From contig CM049311.1 of assembly GCA_026874595.1 (NCBI GenBank), forward strand, positions 77,388,453 to 77,452,452: a DNA stretch of 64,000 nucleotides, given 5' to 3'. Under the pieces are notes generated by a model, which worked only from the letters and a program-made list of their open reading frames with translations, was not told the DNA's origin and made no database searches. Below are positions 10,767 to 21,415 of the stretch, piece by piece (the first letter of the stretch is position 1; each line of letters starts with the position of its first letter). The DNA is from Sipunculus nudus. Its lineage: Eukaryota > Annelida > Sipuncula > Golfingiida > Sipunculidae. Both the position numbers and the translations under genes were made by a program.

Positions 10767-11668
10767 CAAAGAAACCATTTTCAATTAACCATTTCGTTAT
10801 GATTATTTTCAGAAACAAGAAAACATCCCGTACATGATTTCCAAAGTGGAAAAAAGAAATCCAAACCAGGTTTGTTTTACAAAAAACATTCTCCTTTCGA
10901 TTATGTTGCACATATAATTCTAGATCTGTCATATATGTTGACCTATCTGGTGATATATGTATCATCTCCTCTAATGTTGAACGTAACGATGCGTGTACTG
11001 ACTTGTACTTTTATCGTTATGCTATGTATGATCAAGCATTCGTATTAGTACTATAAGTACAAGTACTATATAAGGTACTGCTAATTGCAGGGAATACCCA
11101 AATTGTGGGGATATGTATGGGAGTAATCATCTTGGTGTTGATAGTTTTCTTCGGAGTGCTGTTTATTAAACGAAGAAAGAAGAAACTCGTGACGAGAGAC
11201 GAAGAATCTTCAGGTAAACCGGAACACCCGACCCACAGGAAAGAATCCATAGTCTCAAGTATAACATCAAAATCAACGGAGATATCAAGTTTGTCAGCAA
11301 CGTCAGAGTCCAAAGAGGAGACAGAGTCAACTAGACCACAAGGGTCACCAGAGGTGCCTATATTTACAGAAGTAGAGGAGAAGAGGACATCAATAAGTAC
11401 TCTAGAGCAACCACAGACAGATTTTAAAATGTTGCCGCAGTCAGCTGACGCAGAGGGATTGGTAGAGTCACCGGTGTCACCAACGTCAGAGATAATATCT
11501 GATCCGTCAAAGTTATTATCCGATCCGTCGGAGAGAGTATCTGATCCGTCCGAGATATTATATGATCCGTCACAAAACTACAAGCAATCAACCAATAATT
11601 TAAGGGGTGAAATAGCAACTGAGAAGAAAATATCCCAAGTAAGTGCTTATTATCACCAAATACATTGA
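6797..11668 (+). CDS. Two-domain C-type lectin-like transmembrane receptor (6 exons, 483 aa)
   Basis: Predicted exons: 6797-7067, 7681-7806, 8674-8931, 10091-10252, 10813-10869 and 11091-11668 (1452 nt, an exact multiple of three). Every junction is GT/AG and every intron is phase 1. Residues 1-17 are a signal peptide (MVTLSLWLLILPSFVLG). Residues about 18-132 form CTLD 1 (VWLPL, WAWLDS, NWRDYMNCGVL, YGYVC). Residues about 133-272 form CTLD 2 (WYNARNRCGQLGMDLVT, VWIGFTRQHWL, GPGQPGQHRCSVV, HHHHYVCRCP). A short basic linker, a transmembrane helix at about 296-317 (GVIILVLIVFFGVLFI) and a KRRKKK stop-transfer follow. The tail of about 165 residues is Ser/Glu-rich, has four DPS repeats and ends with YHQI. 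Neither CTLD keeps the EPN/QPD or WND residues of canonical calcium-dependent sugar binding. The likely role is a cell-surface recognition receptor; the ligand is unknown. Confidence 0.85.
7068..7680 (+). other. Intron 1 of the lectin-like receptor gene
   Basis: Contains an A/C-rich stretch of ACAC and ACAG repeats (about 7312-7465) and a G run near 7536-7549. No coding signal. Confidence 0.75.
7681..7806 (+). CDS. Lectin-like receptor exon 2: second half of CTLD 1
   Basis: Acceptor TTTCTGTTTCTGAAG, donor GTAATA. Length 126 nt, phase 1 to phase 1. Encodes NQNWRDYMNCGVL ... DTCSIRTYGYVCSGK, the C-terminal cysteine pattern of a CTLD. No ATG is present, so simple ORF scans miss it. Confidence 0.87.
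7807..8673 (+). other. Intron 2 of the lectin-like receptor gene
   Basis: About 0.87 kb of AT-rich sequence. It includes short ACCGGCAGCGATA / CAGCTGGCGGATA-type repeats around 8068-8170. No recognised element. Confidence 0.7.
8674..8931 (+). CDS. Lectin-like receptor exon 3: first half of CTLD 2
   Basis: Acceptor AAATTCTAG, donor GTGAGT, 258 nt, phase 1 to phase 1. Encodes ENWYNARNRCGQLGMDLVTG and CKQVWIGFTRQHWLRDG, the strongest CTLD signature in the gene. Confidence 0.9.
8932..10090 (+). other. Intron 3 of the lectin-like receptor gene, with a possible pogo-type terminus
   Basis: Contains CAGTAAAACTCCACCGAAAT near 9410, which resembles pogo/Tigger terminal repeats, and a G run at 9486-9502. 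No open frame with a domain. Confidence 0.5.
10091..10252 (+). CDS. Lectin-like receptor exon 4: second half of CTLD 2
   Basis: Acceptor ACTTATTCAG, donor GTAAAG, 162 nt, phase 1 to phase 1. Encodes YWGPGQPGQHRCSVVHRD ... FFWQSANCSHHHHYVCRCP. The four-histidine run before the last YVC is unusual. Confidence 0.9.
10309..10359. repeat. (TA)n microsatellite in intron 4
   Basis: About 25 uninterrupted TA units just after exon 4. Confidence 0.96.
10577..10714. repeat. Foldback element in intron 4
   Basis: The arms TAACTCTGAAGAAAAACAAC... (from 10577) and ...GTTGTTTTCTACAGAGTTA (to about 10712) are inverted repeats of about 28 bp with few mismatches, enclosing about 80 bp. The enclosed part contains CTGATGA at 10646-10652, a CGGG/CCCG hairpin and GAAAC at 10669-10673. 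The foldback abuts the (TA)n run at 10713-10765, as many small elements inserted at TA do. Confidence 0.6.
10713..10765. repeat. (TA)n microsatellite in intron 4
   Basis: TA run with a single interruption, bordering the foldback element. Confidence 0.95.
10813..10869 (+). CDS. Lectin-like receptor exon 5: basic stalk
   Basis: Acceptor ATTATTTTCAG, donor GTTTGT, 57 nt, phase 1 to phase 1. Encodes ETRKHPVHDFQSGKKKSKP, a short basic linker before the membrane. It is the least certain exon because it is short and has no domain, but its length and phase keep the frame. Confidence 0.65.
11091..11668 (+). CDS. Lectin-like receptor exon 6: transmembrane helix and cytoplasmic tail
   Basis: Acceptor CTAATTGCAG. 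Encodes the membrane helix, KRRKKK, and a Ser/Thr/Glu-rich tail with repeated SDPS-type units, ending at TGA 11666-11668. A strong internal donor (CAA|GTAAGT at 11639) lies ten codons before the stop, so an alternative terminal exon is possible (13020-13079). AATAAA follows at 11882-11887. Confidence 0.82.
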
Positions 11669-12453
11669 ACAGCAATAATTTATTAGTTCTTTAATACCTA
11701 GAAACCGGTCAGTATGAAGATTATCACGAATGCACTGTTATTATATAAATTGATATTTATGTCTACCAATTTAGATACTGATTACAGTAATTTTATGAAA
11801 TACGGAAGGTGACTGTGAACAAGTTCAGATTGAAAGAATAACACCCTTCTCGTTGGCAATGTTTCTGATTCTTCTGTTTCAAATAAATTAGCTGAATTAA
11901 ATGCATTTAAGGTGCAAACAGGGCCCATAACAAAATTAATCTGAAGGGGTTGAAAATTTGGAAAGCTCCATTTTGACGTGATAAGGGCAAGTTATGTGAC
12001 CAGTTATGATAAACATATTAAGATTATCTTACAGCAGGATTGTATTCTTATTAATTCTATTCACCCACCGCGTGCATTGGCCAGCTTCCGTGTATAAGAT
12101 CTTACTATACTGATAAGTGGACAATTTATTAACGCTTCATTTACTGAATGATCACATGTTTTAGAAAATTCTATTTTAGCCTTAAAATGTTTGTGTTACC
12201 TTTCTACACAGACTTAAAAAAAACCAAACAGATAGAGAGATATTATTGAAATGTTACCTCCCTTGACGAGAGGATTTTCTATGAATTAATCATACAATGG
12301 ACAATAGATTGTAATTATGATTATTAGGAGGACACGTATCTGTTTAAATTGATGATTCATTGTATTATATCTGACTCAGATGAACAGATAGATAGAGCGA
12401 TACCTCATGAAGACAGACGGGCATTATACATGCCCGATGGTTATATATATGTA

Positions 12454-12515
<62 letters not shown>

Positions 12516-13019
12516 GCTGTGGATGATGCTAAGCGTGGGCGGAACACGTGATTCCAAGCATAGATGTTTCTTATTAGCATAGATATGTTTTTGCCAAAAC
12601 ACCAAACGTATTGCCAAATCATCTGACTTGGGGTATTAGGAATTAGATCATACGACCCTGATGAAAGTATCATGCGCTCTGAGCAAAAACCTAAAAAAGG
12701 CCTATTGGACTTGCTGCCACTGCATAATTCAGATGTTTAAAAAACATTATAGAAATAGTTTTTGAAATATCTGAATATCATGATTTCGTGTGATGTGGGT
12801 ACCCGAATTCTTGGGACTACGCAAAATGCGGAAGATGACATTGTGTTTAACTGAATAACCACAATGCTATAATTAGTATTACGTAACAATAAGCATTATA
12901 ATTACAGAACAAGCATTAATCATATACGCCTTTTCACGGTCGTGAGTTCCTGCTTATAATTTAGTGGGACAGATTGGCATAACGTGCACTAATTAATACA
13001 TATTTTTTACTATTTGCAG
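11669..13019. other. 3' region of the lectin-like receptor gene with a (TA)n run
   Basis: Contains the presumed 3' UTR (poly(A) signal at 11882), then AT-rich sequence with a long interrupted (TA)n run at 12441-12514. No other gene is visible. Confidence 0.6.
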
Positions 13020-13079
13020 CGATCCTTGTGTTTAATTCAGAGGCAATGGGTACACACCCATCAGCAGAAAACAGGCTAG
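13020..13079 (+). CDS. Possible alternative last exon of the lectin-like receptor gene
   Basis: The acceptor TACTATTTGCAG is strong. Joined to the internal donor at 11639 (phase 0) it gives 19 codons ending QQKTG and a TAG, for a 493-residue protein. It would replace the last ten residues, including the YHQI motif. There is no direct support beyond the splice signals and the matching phase. Confidence 0.3.
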   Translation, partial: RSLCLIQRQWVHTHQQKTG

Positions 13080-13382
13080 GTGTCAAGATTAATTCCTAAA
13101 AAGAAAAGATTACCATGGCAATGAATCAGTCAAGAAATAACCAACAGCTCCGTCCGTGTCTTACCCAAGCAATACTCAACCATATATCAAGCTACTTGAT
13201 TCGGTATCCTGTTACATTTTCATATGCTTTGAGGTGCAAGAATACTTGTCACTGGTATGTGTCCGTCACTGACATGTAGTCATAATGTAATGATAGTCAT
13301 ATGGACGTAATTGTATTTTCAGCTAACTTATAGTAAAAGTGAACAGCGGCAGGTGGTTAAACAATTAACTTAACTACTGATA

Positions 13383-13435
<53 letters not shown>

Positions 13436-14599
13436 TAAAATCTCGAAATTACGACCACCAACGGGTCAATGATAAAGTAGTAATAGGTGGTTGTGTAAGT
13501 GAGGTTATATATAAAGAGCAAAAATCGGGGGCGGGAACTATGTCGTTAGTCGAGGTTTTATTATGATATATGTGTGTGTGTGTGTGTGGTCTGGTGTGTT
13601 TTGACCTGCAGTGCAACCTTTTTGAAAAGACTAACTTGCAGTTCAGGGCATTCTCTATCAGGTGGCAATTGGTACCAGATAGAGCTTTCGGTTTGTGTAT
13701 GCCGTAGATTGACAAGGACCGGTCCACGGGTGGTCTTGTTATACAGGTTTCCAAATTATATTGTGCCAAAAAAAAATTCGTGTGCCAAATAAACTACATC
13801 GCTATCAAACGTACAATACATACAACAGATAGTGGTTTTACTGCTTGTAGCTTACCTAATGTAAACAAATGTACTTATATTTTATTTAAAAGAATTCGTT
13901 TCACACAGAAATATATATAAATATTTAAATAAACAAAGACAATCAATAAAATATAGTTATATATTTACATATAGTTGAGAAGCTGTAAGTTATCAGATGT
14001 ATTCCTGGTTTGACATGCACAAAAACACAAACATCAACACTTAAATATATTTGAATTCAGTGAAGGACTTTGTAATATATATATATCGGAAGACAATTAT
14101 AATAATGAATAAAAATATGTCACTCACATATATGTCACTGACAAACATGAATAATCTAGTGACTATACTTAAGGCAGCATATATGGAAGGCTACAGACAC
14201 TGTAACATGGGAAAAGAATTTATTTTTCTATTAAATCTATATTAACATATATTAATTTGTGCTGGTTTTGAGCAAAGGTGTGTAAGGTTGAAAGACAATC
14301 AAGGAACAATACTTGTATCTACGCATGGTATCATTGAAAGATGTCTATTTATAACCTATATATGACCATGTATTTTTCATGATGATTAGGAGCGTATCAT
14401 ACCTTAAATTGGTGGTGAGCGTGGGAAGTTATGAAGTGTATTTACATGTATGTGGATTGGGCCTCAGTCACCCAGGAGAACGCAGAGAATTTCAGGCAAA
14501 AAATATTTCTTGGTGCATATGAAAGTTGTATAGGTGTTTCTGAGAAAAGGCTTGACAGGTGGCGACATCTAATGGCCAGTTTTAGAGGCTTCCATATAT
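13080..14599. other. Repeats and AT-rich sequence, no gene
   Basis: Holds (TA)n at 13387-13432. A TACAGTAAAATCTCGAAATT terminus starts at about 13432 and resembles pogo/Tigger ends. A (TG)n run lies at about 13570-13588. No convincing coding sequence. Confidence 0.6.
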
Positions 14600-14634
14600 T
14601 GCCAAATCCGTGAAAATGAGATACACGGCACCCT

Positions 14635-14870
14635 GTTTTATACGCTCCCGAGGCAGCAGAAATCTTGCGCTTCTAAAAAAGCTACTGATTTTCCCGCTGC
14701 CTGCTTTGACCGTTTATGATGCACTTAAACACCAGGTGGTGCATATTGGCCTGTCTGCTGAAAAAAAAACTGCTGATGTGACGAGCAGCCAACCAAATGC
14801 AAGTCAACAAACACTCGACAGGCATCAGGCTCCGCCCAGCAACCACGTGAGGGGCAATTCTCTCTGAGCC
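14635..14870 (+). repeat. Dispersed repeat shared with 47.4 kb and 61.4 kb
   Basis: The segments CGCTCCCGAGGCAGCAGAAA, ACACCAGGTGG and AACAAACACTCGACAGG recur in the same order at about 61390-61590, and in part at about 47419-47550. It is an interspersed repeat of unknown class. The copies at 47 and 61 kb lie just after a gypsy relic, so it may be part of that retroelement. Confidence 0.6.
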
Positions 14871-15707
14871 TGTGACCTGATCAAACGGTCACCGGGGCGA
14901 TTAGCTGACACTCAAAACGAAATGAACAACATTGGCTTCGTGTATTCCTCGCTTGGCTATTTCCCTCTAATTGTCGCCCAGGCCAATGTTTTTTCAAATT
15001 GTGTCAAGCGCATGTGTTTGGGAGTCAGCAATTGCTGGGGGTCTTGCAAGATGTCGCAGTCATTGCCAATCATTGCAGAGGGTCCTGCGAACCTGGTGTG
15101 GTCGTAACTGATCGCGTCAGACTTTTGAACATGTTCAAAATCCAGAAACGCTCGCATGCGATCTAACCAGTCGCTTAAGGTCGCATCGACAGTAGTAAGA
15201 CTTGGATAACATTGCAAACCGTCGCGCGACTCGACTCGTGAGTTCGCACAACTAAAAAATTCGCATTTGATCGGTTGGAAGTCGTGCAAAACTCGCACGT
15301 GTGCTGGCGATGTCTAAGAGATAAGTCATGCGTTTGAACATGTAAACTTCTATCAGCTGAGTTTGTGTTGCCTACCTTATCTCTCATGCATTGCATTGTA
15401 CATTAAGATCGCCGGAATGAATCAAATGAGGGAGTTTCTATAAGTATTTGGCCATATACTGTTTTGTAACAAGGTATATTTATCGATCATGGATAGATGT
15501 ATTACTTATATAAGATATAATAAAAGTTTATTAGCTCAACTAACATAAGGCCATCTGATCTTTGGGGTTAAACCTTTGTCCATCATTCATCCAGTTTGCT
15601 GCCTTTCCGTCAGCAGGGCAGAACTGGTAACCGAAAGACATCAATTTTTTGGAGGTTGGGCAGGGTGCCGAAAAAATAGGCCTCTAATTTCCTGTTCATC
15701 TGAGTGT
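14871..15707. other. Unidentified sequence, locally CpG-richer
   Basis: The part around 15120-15320 is richer in CG dinucleotides (many TCGC/GCGA words) than its surroundings and may be an unrecognised element. No domain or splice-framed exon is seen. Confidence 0.45.
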
Positions 15708-16390
15708 GTTACGAAGACAAATAAATGCGGGGAAAATCCTGGGCCGATCCGGGAGTCGAACCCAGGTCGGTGGCGCACAAGTCCGGCGTCCCAACCGCTT
15801 CGCTAGAAAAGCAAGCTTCACTTGCGAGACAGTTCGGTCCGCTTTTTTTTATGTGCACCCCGTAACACACCCTCTCTTAAGAGCGTTCTGCTATCAGAAC
15901 AATACTAATTATCCCAGGAGTCACACTTTGGTGAGCTTATTCCCTGGGCCACAAAGTTAACCGTCACGTTAGACGAGCCCCCAGTTTGTTACGAAGGCAA
16001 ATTATTGAGAGGAAAATTCTTAGGTCGATCCGGGAGTCGAACCCAGGTCGGTGGCTCACAAGTCCGGCGAAACAACCGCTTCGCTAGCAAAGTTCTGTCT
16101 CCCCGTAACACACCCCCTCTTAAGAGCGTTCTGCTATCAGAACAATACTCATTATCCCAGGAGTAACACTTTGGTGAGCTTATTCCCTGGGCCACAAAGT
16201 TTTATCGTCACGTCGGACAAGCCCCCATTTTGTTACGAAGGCAAATTGTTGAGGGGAATATCCTAGGCCGATCCTGGAGTCGAACCCAGGTCGATGGCGC
16301 ACAAGTCAGGCGTCCCAACCGCTTCGCTAAAAAAAACAAGCTTCACTAGCGAGACAGTTTGGTCCGCTTTTATGTGCATCCCGTTCATAA
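15708..16390 (-). repeat. Three tandem units each carrying a tRNA-derived SINE head
   Basis: GTTACGAAG marks unit starts at 15708, 15988 and 16232, giving periods of 280 and 244 bp; the third unit is partial. On the minus strand each unit has a tRNA-like block: an A-box-like TAGCGAAGCGGTTGGGACGC and a B box GGTTCGACTCC inside CCTGGGTTCGACTCCCGG. Units share the spacer CTTAAGAGCGTTCTGCTATC and the CAGGAGT-ACACTTTGGTGAG segment. The shorter middle unit lacks about 35 bp next to the A box. These are tRNA-derived repeats rather than working tRNA genes. Confidence 0.78.
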
Positions 16391-16425
16391 CCACGGCAAA
16401 ATAATTTTTAGTCCTATACCATATA

Positions 16426-16428
<3 letters not shown>

Positions 16429-16468
<40 letters not shown>
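16429..16468. repeat. (AT)n microsatellite
   Basis: Forty bases of AT dinucleotide between the SINE array and the LTR element. Confidence 0.96.
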
Positions 16469-16470
<2 letters not shown>

Positions 16471-16912
16471 GCAAGGTTCATATTTATACATCTTATATGT
16501 ACATACGGCTTTGTCGTGACAAACTCCTAAGTATATAAATGGAGAAGACACATTTTTTCTGATCCTTTGAGACAAATGACATTTATAAAATAAGATGCCT
16601 TACACTTTGAAGACTCAAAGCAAAGTATCCTCTGTTCCGCAAACAGTAATATGTGACCTGTTACCTCTTGGTAATGCCTTCGACTATCGCGCAACCGGAT
16701 ATTGTTCTTGAAGTTCATCCTACTTTTACCTGCTTTCGCCGCTCTCCAGATGTTTGGTTAATATCAGTATTTTTATCACTTGGGCTTGGTTATCAATTCT
16801 TAGGAAAAATCCGTTTTAATCTGATCGCATATGTACTGTATATGACTTTACAAACCGTACCTCTTTTATAAAGCTGAATTGAGAATTGAAAATGTTTTAT
16901 TTTATGTTGCAG

Positions 16913-16977
16913 CACAGTCCTATAATGTCTGTGGTGACAGTGCAGAAATAGGTCACTGTGATCCCACGGTAAAATAT
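16913..16977 (+). pseudogene. Possible exon interrupted by the LTR element (continues at 23604)
   Basis: A good acceptor (TTTTATTTTATGTTGCAG) precedes an open reading in phase 1: AQSYNVCGDSAEIGHCDPTV. Removing the LTR element and one target-site copy lets the same frame continue at 23604 with DSPWYELRESDVLCWM before stopping. The CG near the start and the spaced cysteines faintly recall the first exon of the CUB-like ectodomain at 35266. Alternatively the exon ends earlier, at a GTAAAA donor near 16969, or is not real. No other exons could be attached. Confidence 0.25.
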
Positions 16978-17459
16978 TGTAACATTCTTGCCCTTTGACC
17001 TTGCCGGGGAGGGGCATCAACACTGATTGACAGTCGATATAGAGATGCCCCAGAGCCAATCACAGGCAGCTAAGGACTTTGCCCTCTGTCTCTCTGGGAT
17101 AAAACCCCCTTGCCCTGGCGATTCTCTCTCTCTCTTGGATCATCGAGCAGTGGACCCCTGTGCCTGCCCTCTGTGGCAGGCAGAGGGTATATGGCTTCTT
17201 TTTCACCTTGGGGTTGGTTTTACGACAATGTCGGCTACCCAGGTGAAGAGCCACCCACATCCAAAGAGCAGTCCTTTTATCTAGTCTGGTAAGTATCTTT
17301 CTGTTTCATTTAAGTCTAGATAATAATATGCAGTCCTGATATTTTGAAGGTTTAGGCTCTAAATTTTATTCCAGTAAAAAGTGTTATTTTATCTCTTTAA
17401 ATTGTGCGAGTGCATGTTGCCCAAGCCCAATTTCCTCCCAGAATAAATAAGCAGCTACA
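16978..17459 (+). repeat. 5' LTR of the non-coding element
   Basis: TGT...ACA ends. A TATA-like GGGATAAAACCCC lies at about 17096-17109 and AATAAA at 17442-17447, so U5 must be very short. A strong splice-donor match (CTG|GTAAGTAT) lies at 17289, inside the probable transcribed part. The short open frames in the LTR look incidental. Confidence 0.93.
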
Positions 17460-17461
17460 TC

Positions 17462-17474
17462 TGGCGAGCGATGC
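17462..17474 (+). promoter_or_regulatory. Candidate primer binding site
   Basis: TGGCGAGCGATGC begins 2 nt after the 5' LTR and starts with the TGG needed to pair with a tRNA CCA end. I could not assign the tRNA. Confidence 0.6.
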
Positions 17475-20059
17475 TATTCGGTTGTTACTAACAGCTAGGA
17501 GACGAATTCTGGTAAATAAATTGCTTATTTTGAGTTAATTCTGGGTTTTTTAGCATCAGTATATACTTAAGGGGCTTAGGTTGTAAAAGTCTGCTAAATA
17601 AGCGATCTATTCAAATGGAAACATAGTAACAGCTTTAAAAATGCCTGACTTTCATTTCTTAAGTAAATTCCTTTTATTTAGTGCACTCGTTTTGTGAACT
17701 AGAATAGGGGCTTTTTATAAATGTAGACCCGTCTCTGTTTAAAGAACAATGCGCATTATTTTATTTGGAAAGGTTATTTCTACTTTAGATTCCTATTGAT
17801 AAACCATTATAGTAAGTTGCCCTTCTTTGGCTATGAAGCGGCGTATACATTATAAAACAGTGTATGCTTCAAACAATCATCTACAAAAATCATTTGTAGG
17901 TGTACAATAATCCCACAGTATTGAACCTTTATCTGTACAATTTACAGTAAATACTAAGGTTATTGGGAATTTTCATTGTGGATAAACCAGTCATATTAGT
18001 TTTACATTCTTATAAAATGAGAGCCTTAATATCAATGTATTTCTAATTACTTCAGTCATTAATTGAAATTAAATCCCACAGTGTTAAACTTGAATTGTGT
18101 GTTCCCACTAGGAGGTTATATATGAAAGAAAAAGAAAATTAAAAAAAAAATTGTCCTATAATTATGTATATAAAATATGTGTAACTAAGATGTAAAAGCA
18201 AGAGAAATAAAACGTGCTATGTGTACCATTAGGGGATGTGTAAAAACTGTAACACGCATCTTCTTAATACATTGGGCATAAGTGTAATCCGCAAATATTT
18301 CATGCCCCCCATGCAAACAGCCGGGCAACTTGTGCCTGCAATTGTATATATGTCATATTTTACTTATAATGAATGACCTTTTCTTTGCAAAATTAATGTG
18401 TTGATCAGATTTTATGTATATAAAACTTTCAGGACTTGATCTAAATTAGCTATATTCTATTGAAATAAGAGTAACAGCTCAACCTTTTATTATTCGTAGC
18501 TGTCTCTTGAATAGAAGTAACATAGCTTCTCTTTTGTACATATGTATAGATGCTGTAGAATGGAAAATATTTAAACTGTTATGTTATGCATGTACATATT
18601 GAATGAATACCACTGAAGTGGTTATTGTGAATGTATTTTGATAGAAACATCAATTAAATATCTTATTATTCCAATCTGGCTTGTCAGTTCAAAATATTTT
18701 ATAATCCTGATATTCATTCAAATGTTTTTGTAAAAACATGAAATTCAGTGATCTTTATGTTTAAACCAAATGGGTTTCTTGAATAAAGAAATTTAGCCTA
18801 CATGCTGTTCTTTAAACCAAAGCTTTAAATCCTTAAATTACCGTACTACGTGGTCTATTGTTTGGCCAATTTTAAATTACAGAAAGGGCACAAACATCAG
18901 TATCCACCGCCTGGTAGATACATTTTAGTGTGTCATTCAAACAACCTGACTGATGGTCAAGTTTCTACTCCTGGTCACAGGTTATTGCATAATCCCCAGG
19001 TGTGTAAACATCACCATAGGGTTTCAAAGTTAGCTGTGTCTCACAGGGCCTGCTGGTAATCCCATTATCTGGCAGGTTAGATTAATAATCCAGGTGCATC
19101 CTTTGCCCCATTTGGGGTTATATCATACTGAGTAGGATAAGTTGAGATTTGCTATCAACACTAAAACTCTGTCAAAAGAGCCCAGACAAGTGACCTAACA
19201 CACCACAAGTATTTAGATACACCTGTTACCTGGTGTGATGTCATGTGAACCCATGTCATGTGTCATGTACCTTATACCCAACCTGAAAATTTGTACCTTT
19301 AACATGTTTTCATGTGCTGGTAACCTACTTCAAATAATAATAATAATAAATAAATAAAACTGGTAAACTAATTACACCAATAAAAATAACATTTAAATAA
19401 AATATTATTTAATAATTGGGCCTATATTTCTGTTGGTCTCTCTTATATGTCCAACTGATATAAGCAGATACTTTTAAGGTGTTTAGCCTTGCCTTTAGAT
19501 ATTCCTAATAACTTGTTACAATTAATCATGCATTTTGATGTTAAAAATATAACAATAAGAACAGATTAGTACTTAATAATCTAGATCAATCTTTTAAATA
19601 GATATTTAGTAATTCTCAGAGGATTACCTCTGAGGCATGCTCATATTTTATTTACACGTTGACTAAATTCATTTGTTGATTTTGGATTTTGTTTTTGTAT
19701 TTAACTTTAACACAAATGTAGACTATTATCTCAAAGCTATTTAAACTGTTCATAAACATTTTATTATTAATTACATTATAATTATAAAATTCTTATTTTA
19801 AAAATGAAACTTTTACAAACTTAGTTATTTCCAATTATGGTGGTTAACATTTACAACTCTGCTTGATTAGACAAATTCAGAAGTAAATAGTATGATACTT
19901 ATAAATTTAATTAAAGGCATGTTATTCTGTCTCACATACTGCTGGACTAGATATGCATGAGAATTACTTTGAATTTCTCTGGTGAAATTGACTACCTATA
20001 GGCTAGATGTAACATGCCTGACACACCTGGAAGGTTATTTATTGGTATCCTATTTGCCT

Positions 20060-20460
20060 AGATCTCAGTATCTGGCATAGTACCATTTATTCTGCCTCAA
20101 CCTTGAGAGTTTTACTAGTCGCTTTTTAGGGTTCATATCCCGGCATAGTATGTGCTTTTCCTGGTTGAGTTTTTTATTTAGTTTAGCATATAAGGGCATA
20201 AAATATATACCAGTTGCCTTGGGTGATACCCGGCATGGTTGTCCCTTCTTATGCAGTGTTTTATTGCTGGCAAAGTTCCCAGTCGCTTTTTAAGGAGATG
20301 TTCTCCGGCATGGAAACAATTTTTGCCTAGTGATATAGGTGTCTGACATGGCTGCATGTCTGCCTTGTGGGTTTTGCGTATCGCCTTGAGAGTTCTCGAT
20401 TTTTGCAGGGTACCACCTTTCACCTAGAGTATTTTGTATCTGGTATGGTGGCGCCACTTG
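20060..20460 (+). repeat. Degenerate short repeats inside the non-coding element
   Basis: A motif of the type CCGGCATGGT / CTGGCATAGT recurs about six times, near 20073, 20143, 20232, 20308, 20345 and 20440. It is often preceded by AGTCGCTTTTTA or followed by a TTTTTGCCT-like run. Spacing is irregular. Confidence 0.5.
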
Positions 20461-21415
20461 CATAGGATTGTACCTGTCATCATATCTAAACCTAGCTATA
20501 ACCACCAGCACAAATTTTTCTCTCTTAAGTATTGGGAGTAATTAAAATAAATTAGACCAGCGTGCATACTTAACACACCAGTTAAACTGGCATCACTCAT
20601 TTAGAAGCTTAACTTGTTTAATTAGGTTAATTTCAGTGAAATCCTATCAATAATATTAATAGGTGAGCAACACACCAAAATACTAAATAAGTTGAATAAA
20701 TACACGAATAAAATAAACAAATAAGCTGACTTCAAGTTTATGTCTACTCTATATTGCATTTGAGAGTAATGATATTTAAAATAAATAACAAACCACATAT
20801 ACATTGCTTGATGGGTATAATTTTTTTTGTTACCAAAATACATATTTCACTGCGGATTCGAGTTAAGAAACGTTAATGTTGTGGTGTAAATTTGAGTACT
20901 ACAAACTAACTTAGCTATTACACATAATCTGAATCTACAGATTTTAATAAGAAGAAATAGATAATGATAAAAATCAGAATGATAATATTCTTGATGATAA
21001 AATAATGATTTATAAAAATATAAACAATAAACTGTAAAGGCTAGACACAGATTAAAAAGGAAATTCTCATTATGCAAATAAACTAATGAATAGGTAACTA
21101 ACCCTGATATCTAATTTGAATGTTATATTCATAGATACCTGTAGGGTAATAAATAACTTTGATGTTACAAATTCTTGGGCAGCACTGCTTACCATTTTCC
21201 CTCAATTAAAGTCATGTATAGGTGTTGTATATTACAGGTAGACTTTCTTTAACTGATTAAAACTACTGTGCAATCATTGAATTATCTGGTAATATTATTT
21301 GATGTATTACTATGCTTAAGTTCACATGTAAATATATAAGGAGATCTTACATTTAGCGAGAAATCTCGCTGTTATTTGATTATTATTACTTGGTCAGTTG
21401 TAGTTCGTATTTTAG

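Noticed and set aside
15740-16340. Three tRNA genes on the minus strand
   Set aside because: The tRNA-like blocks are embedded in a 244-280-bp repeated unit and lack a complete acceptor stem; they are called as a tandem SINE.
17027-17292. Open frames in the LTRs (repeated at 23167-23432) as duplicated genes
   Set aside because: They lie entirely in the 482-bp LTRs and have no domain; splicing at the LTR donor would stop them at once.
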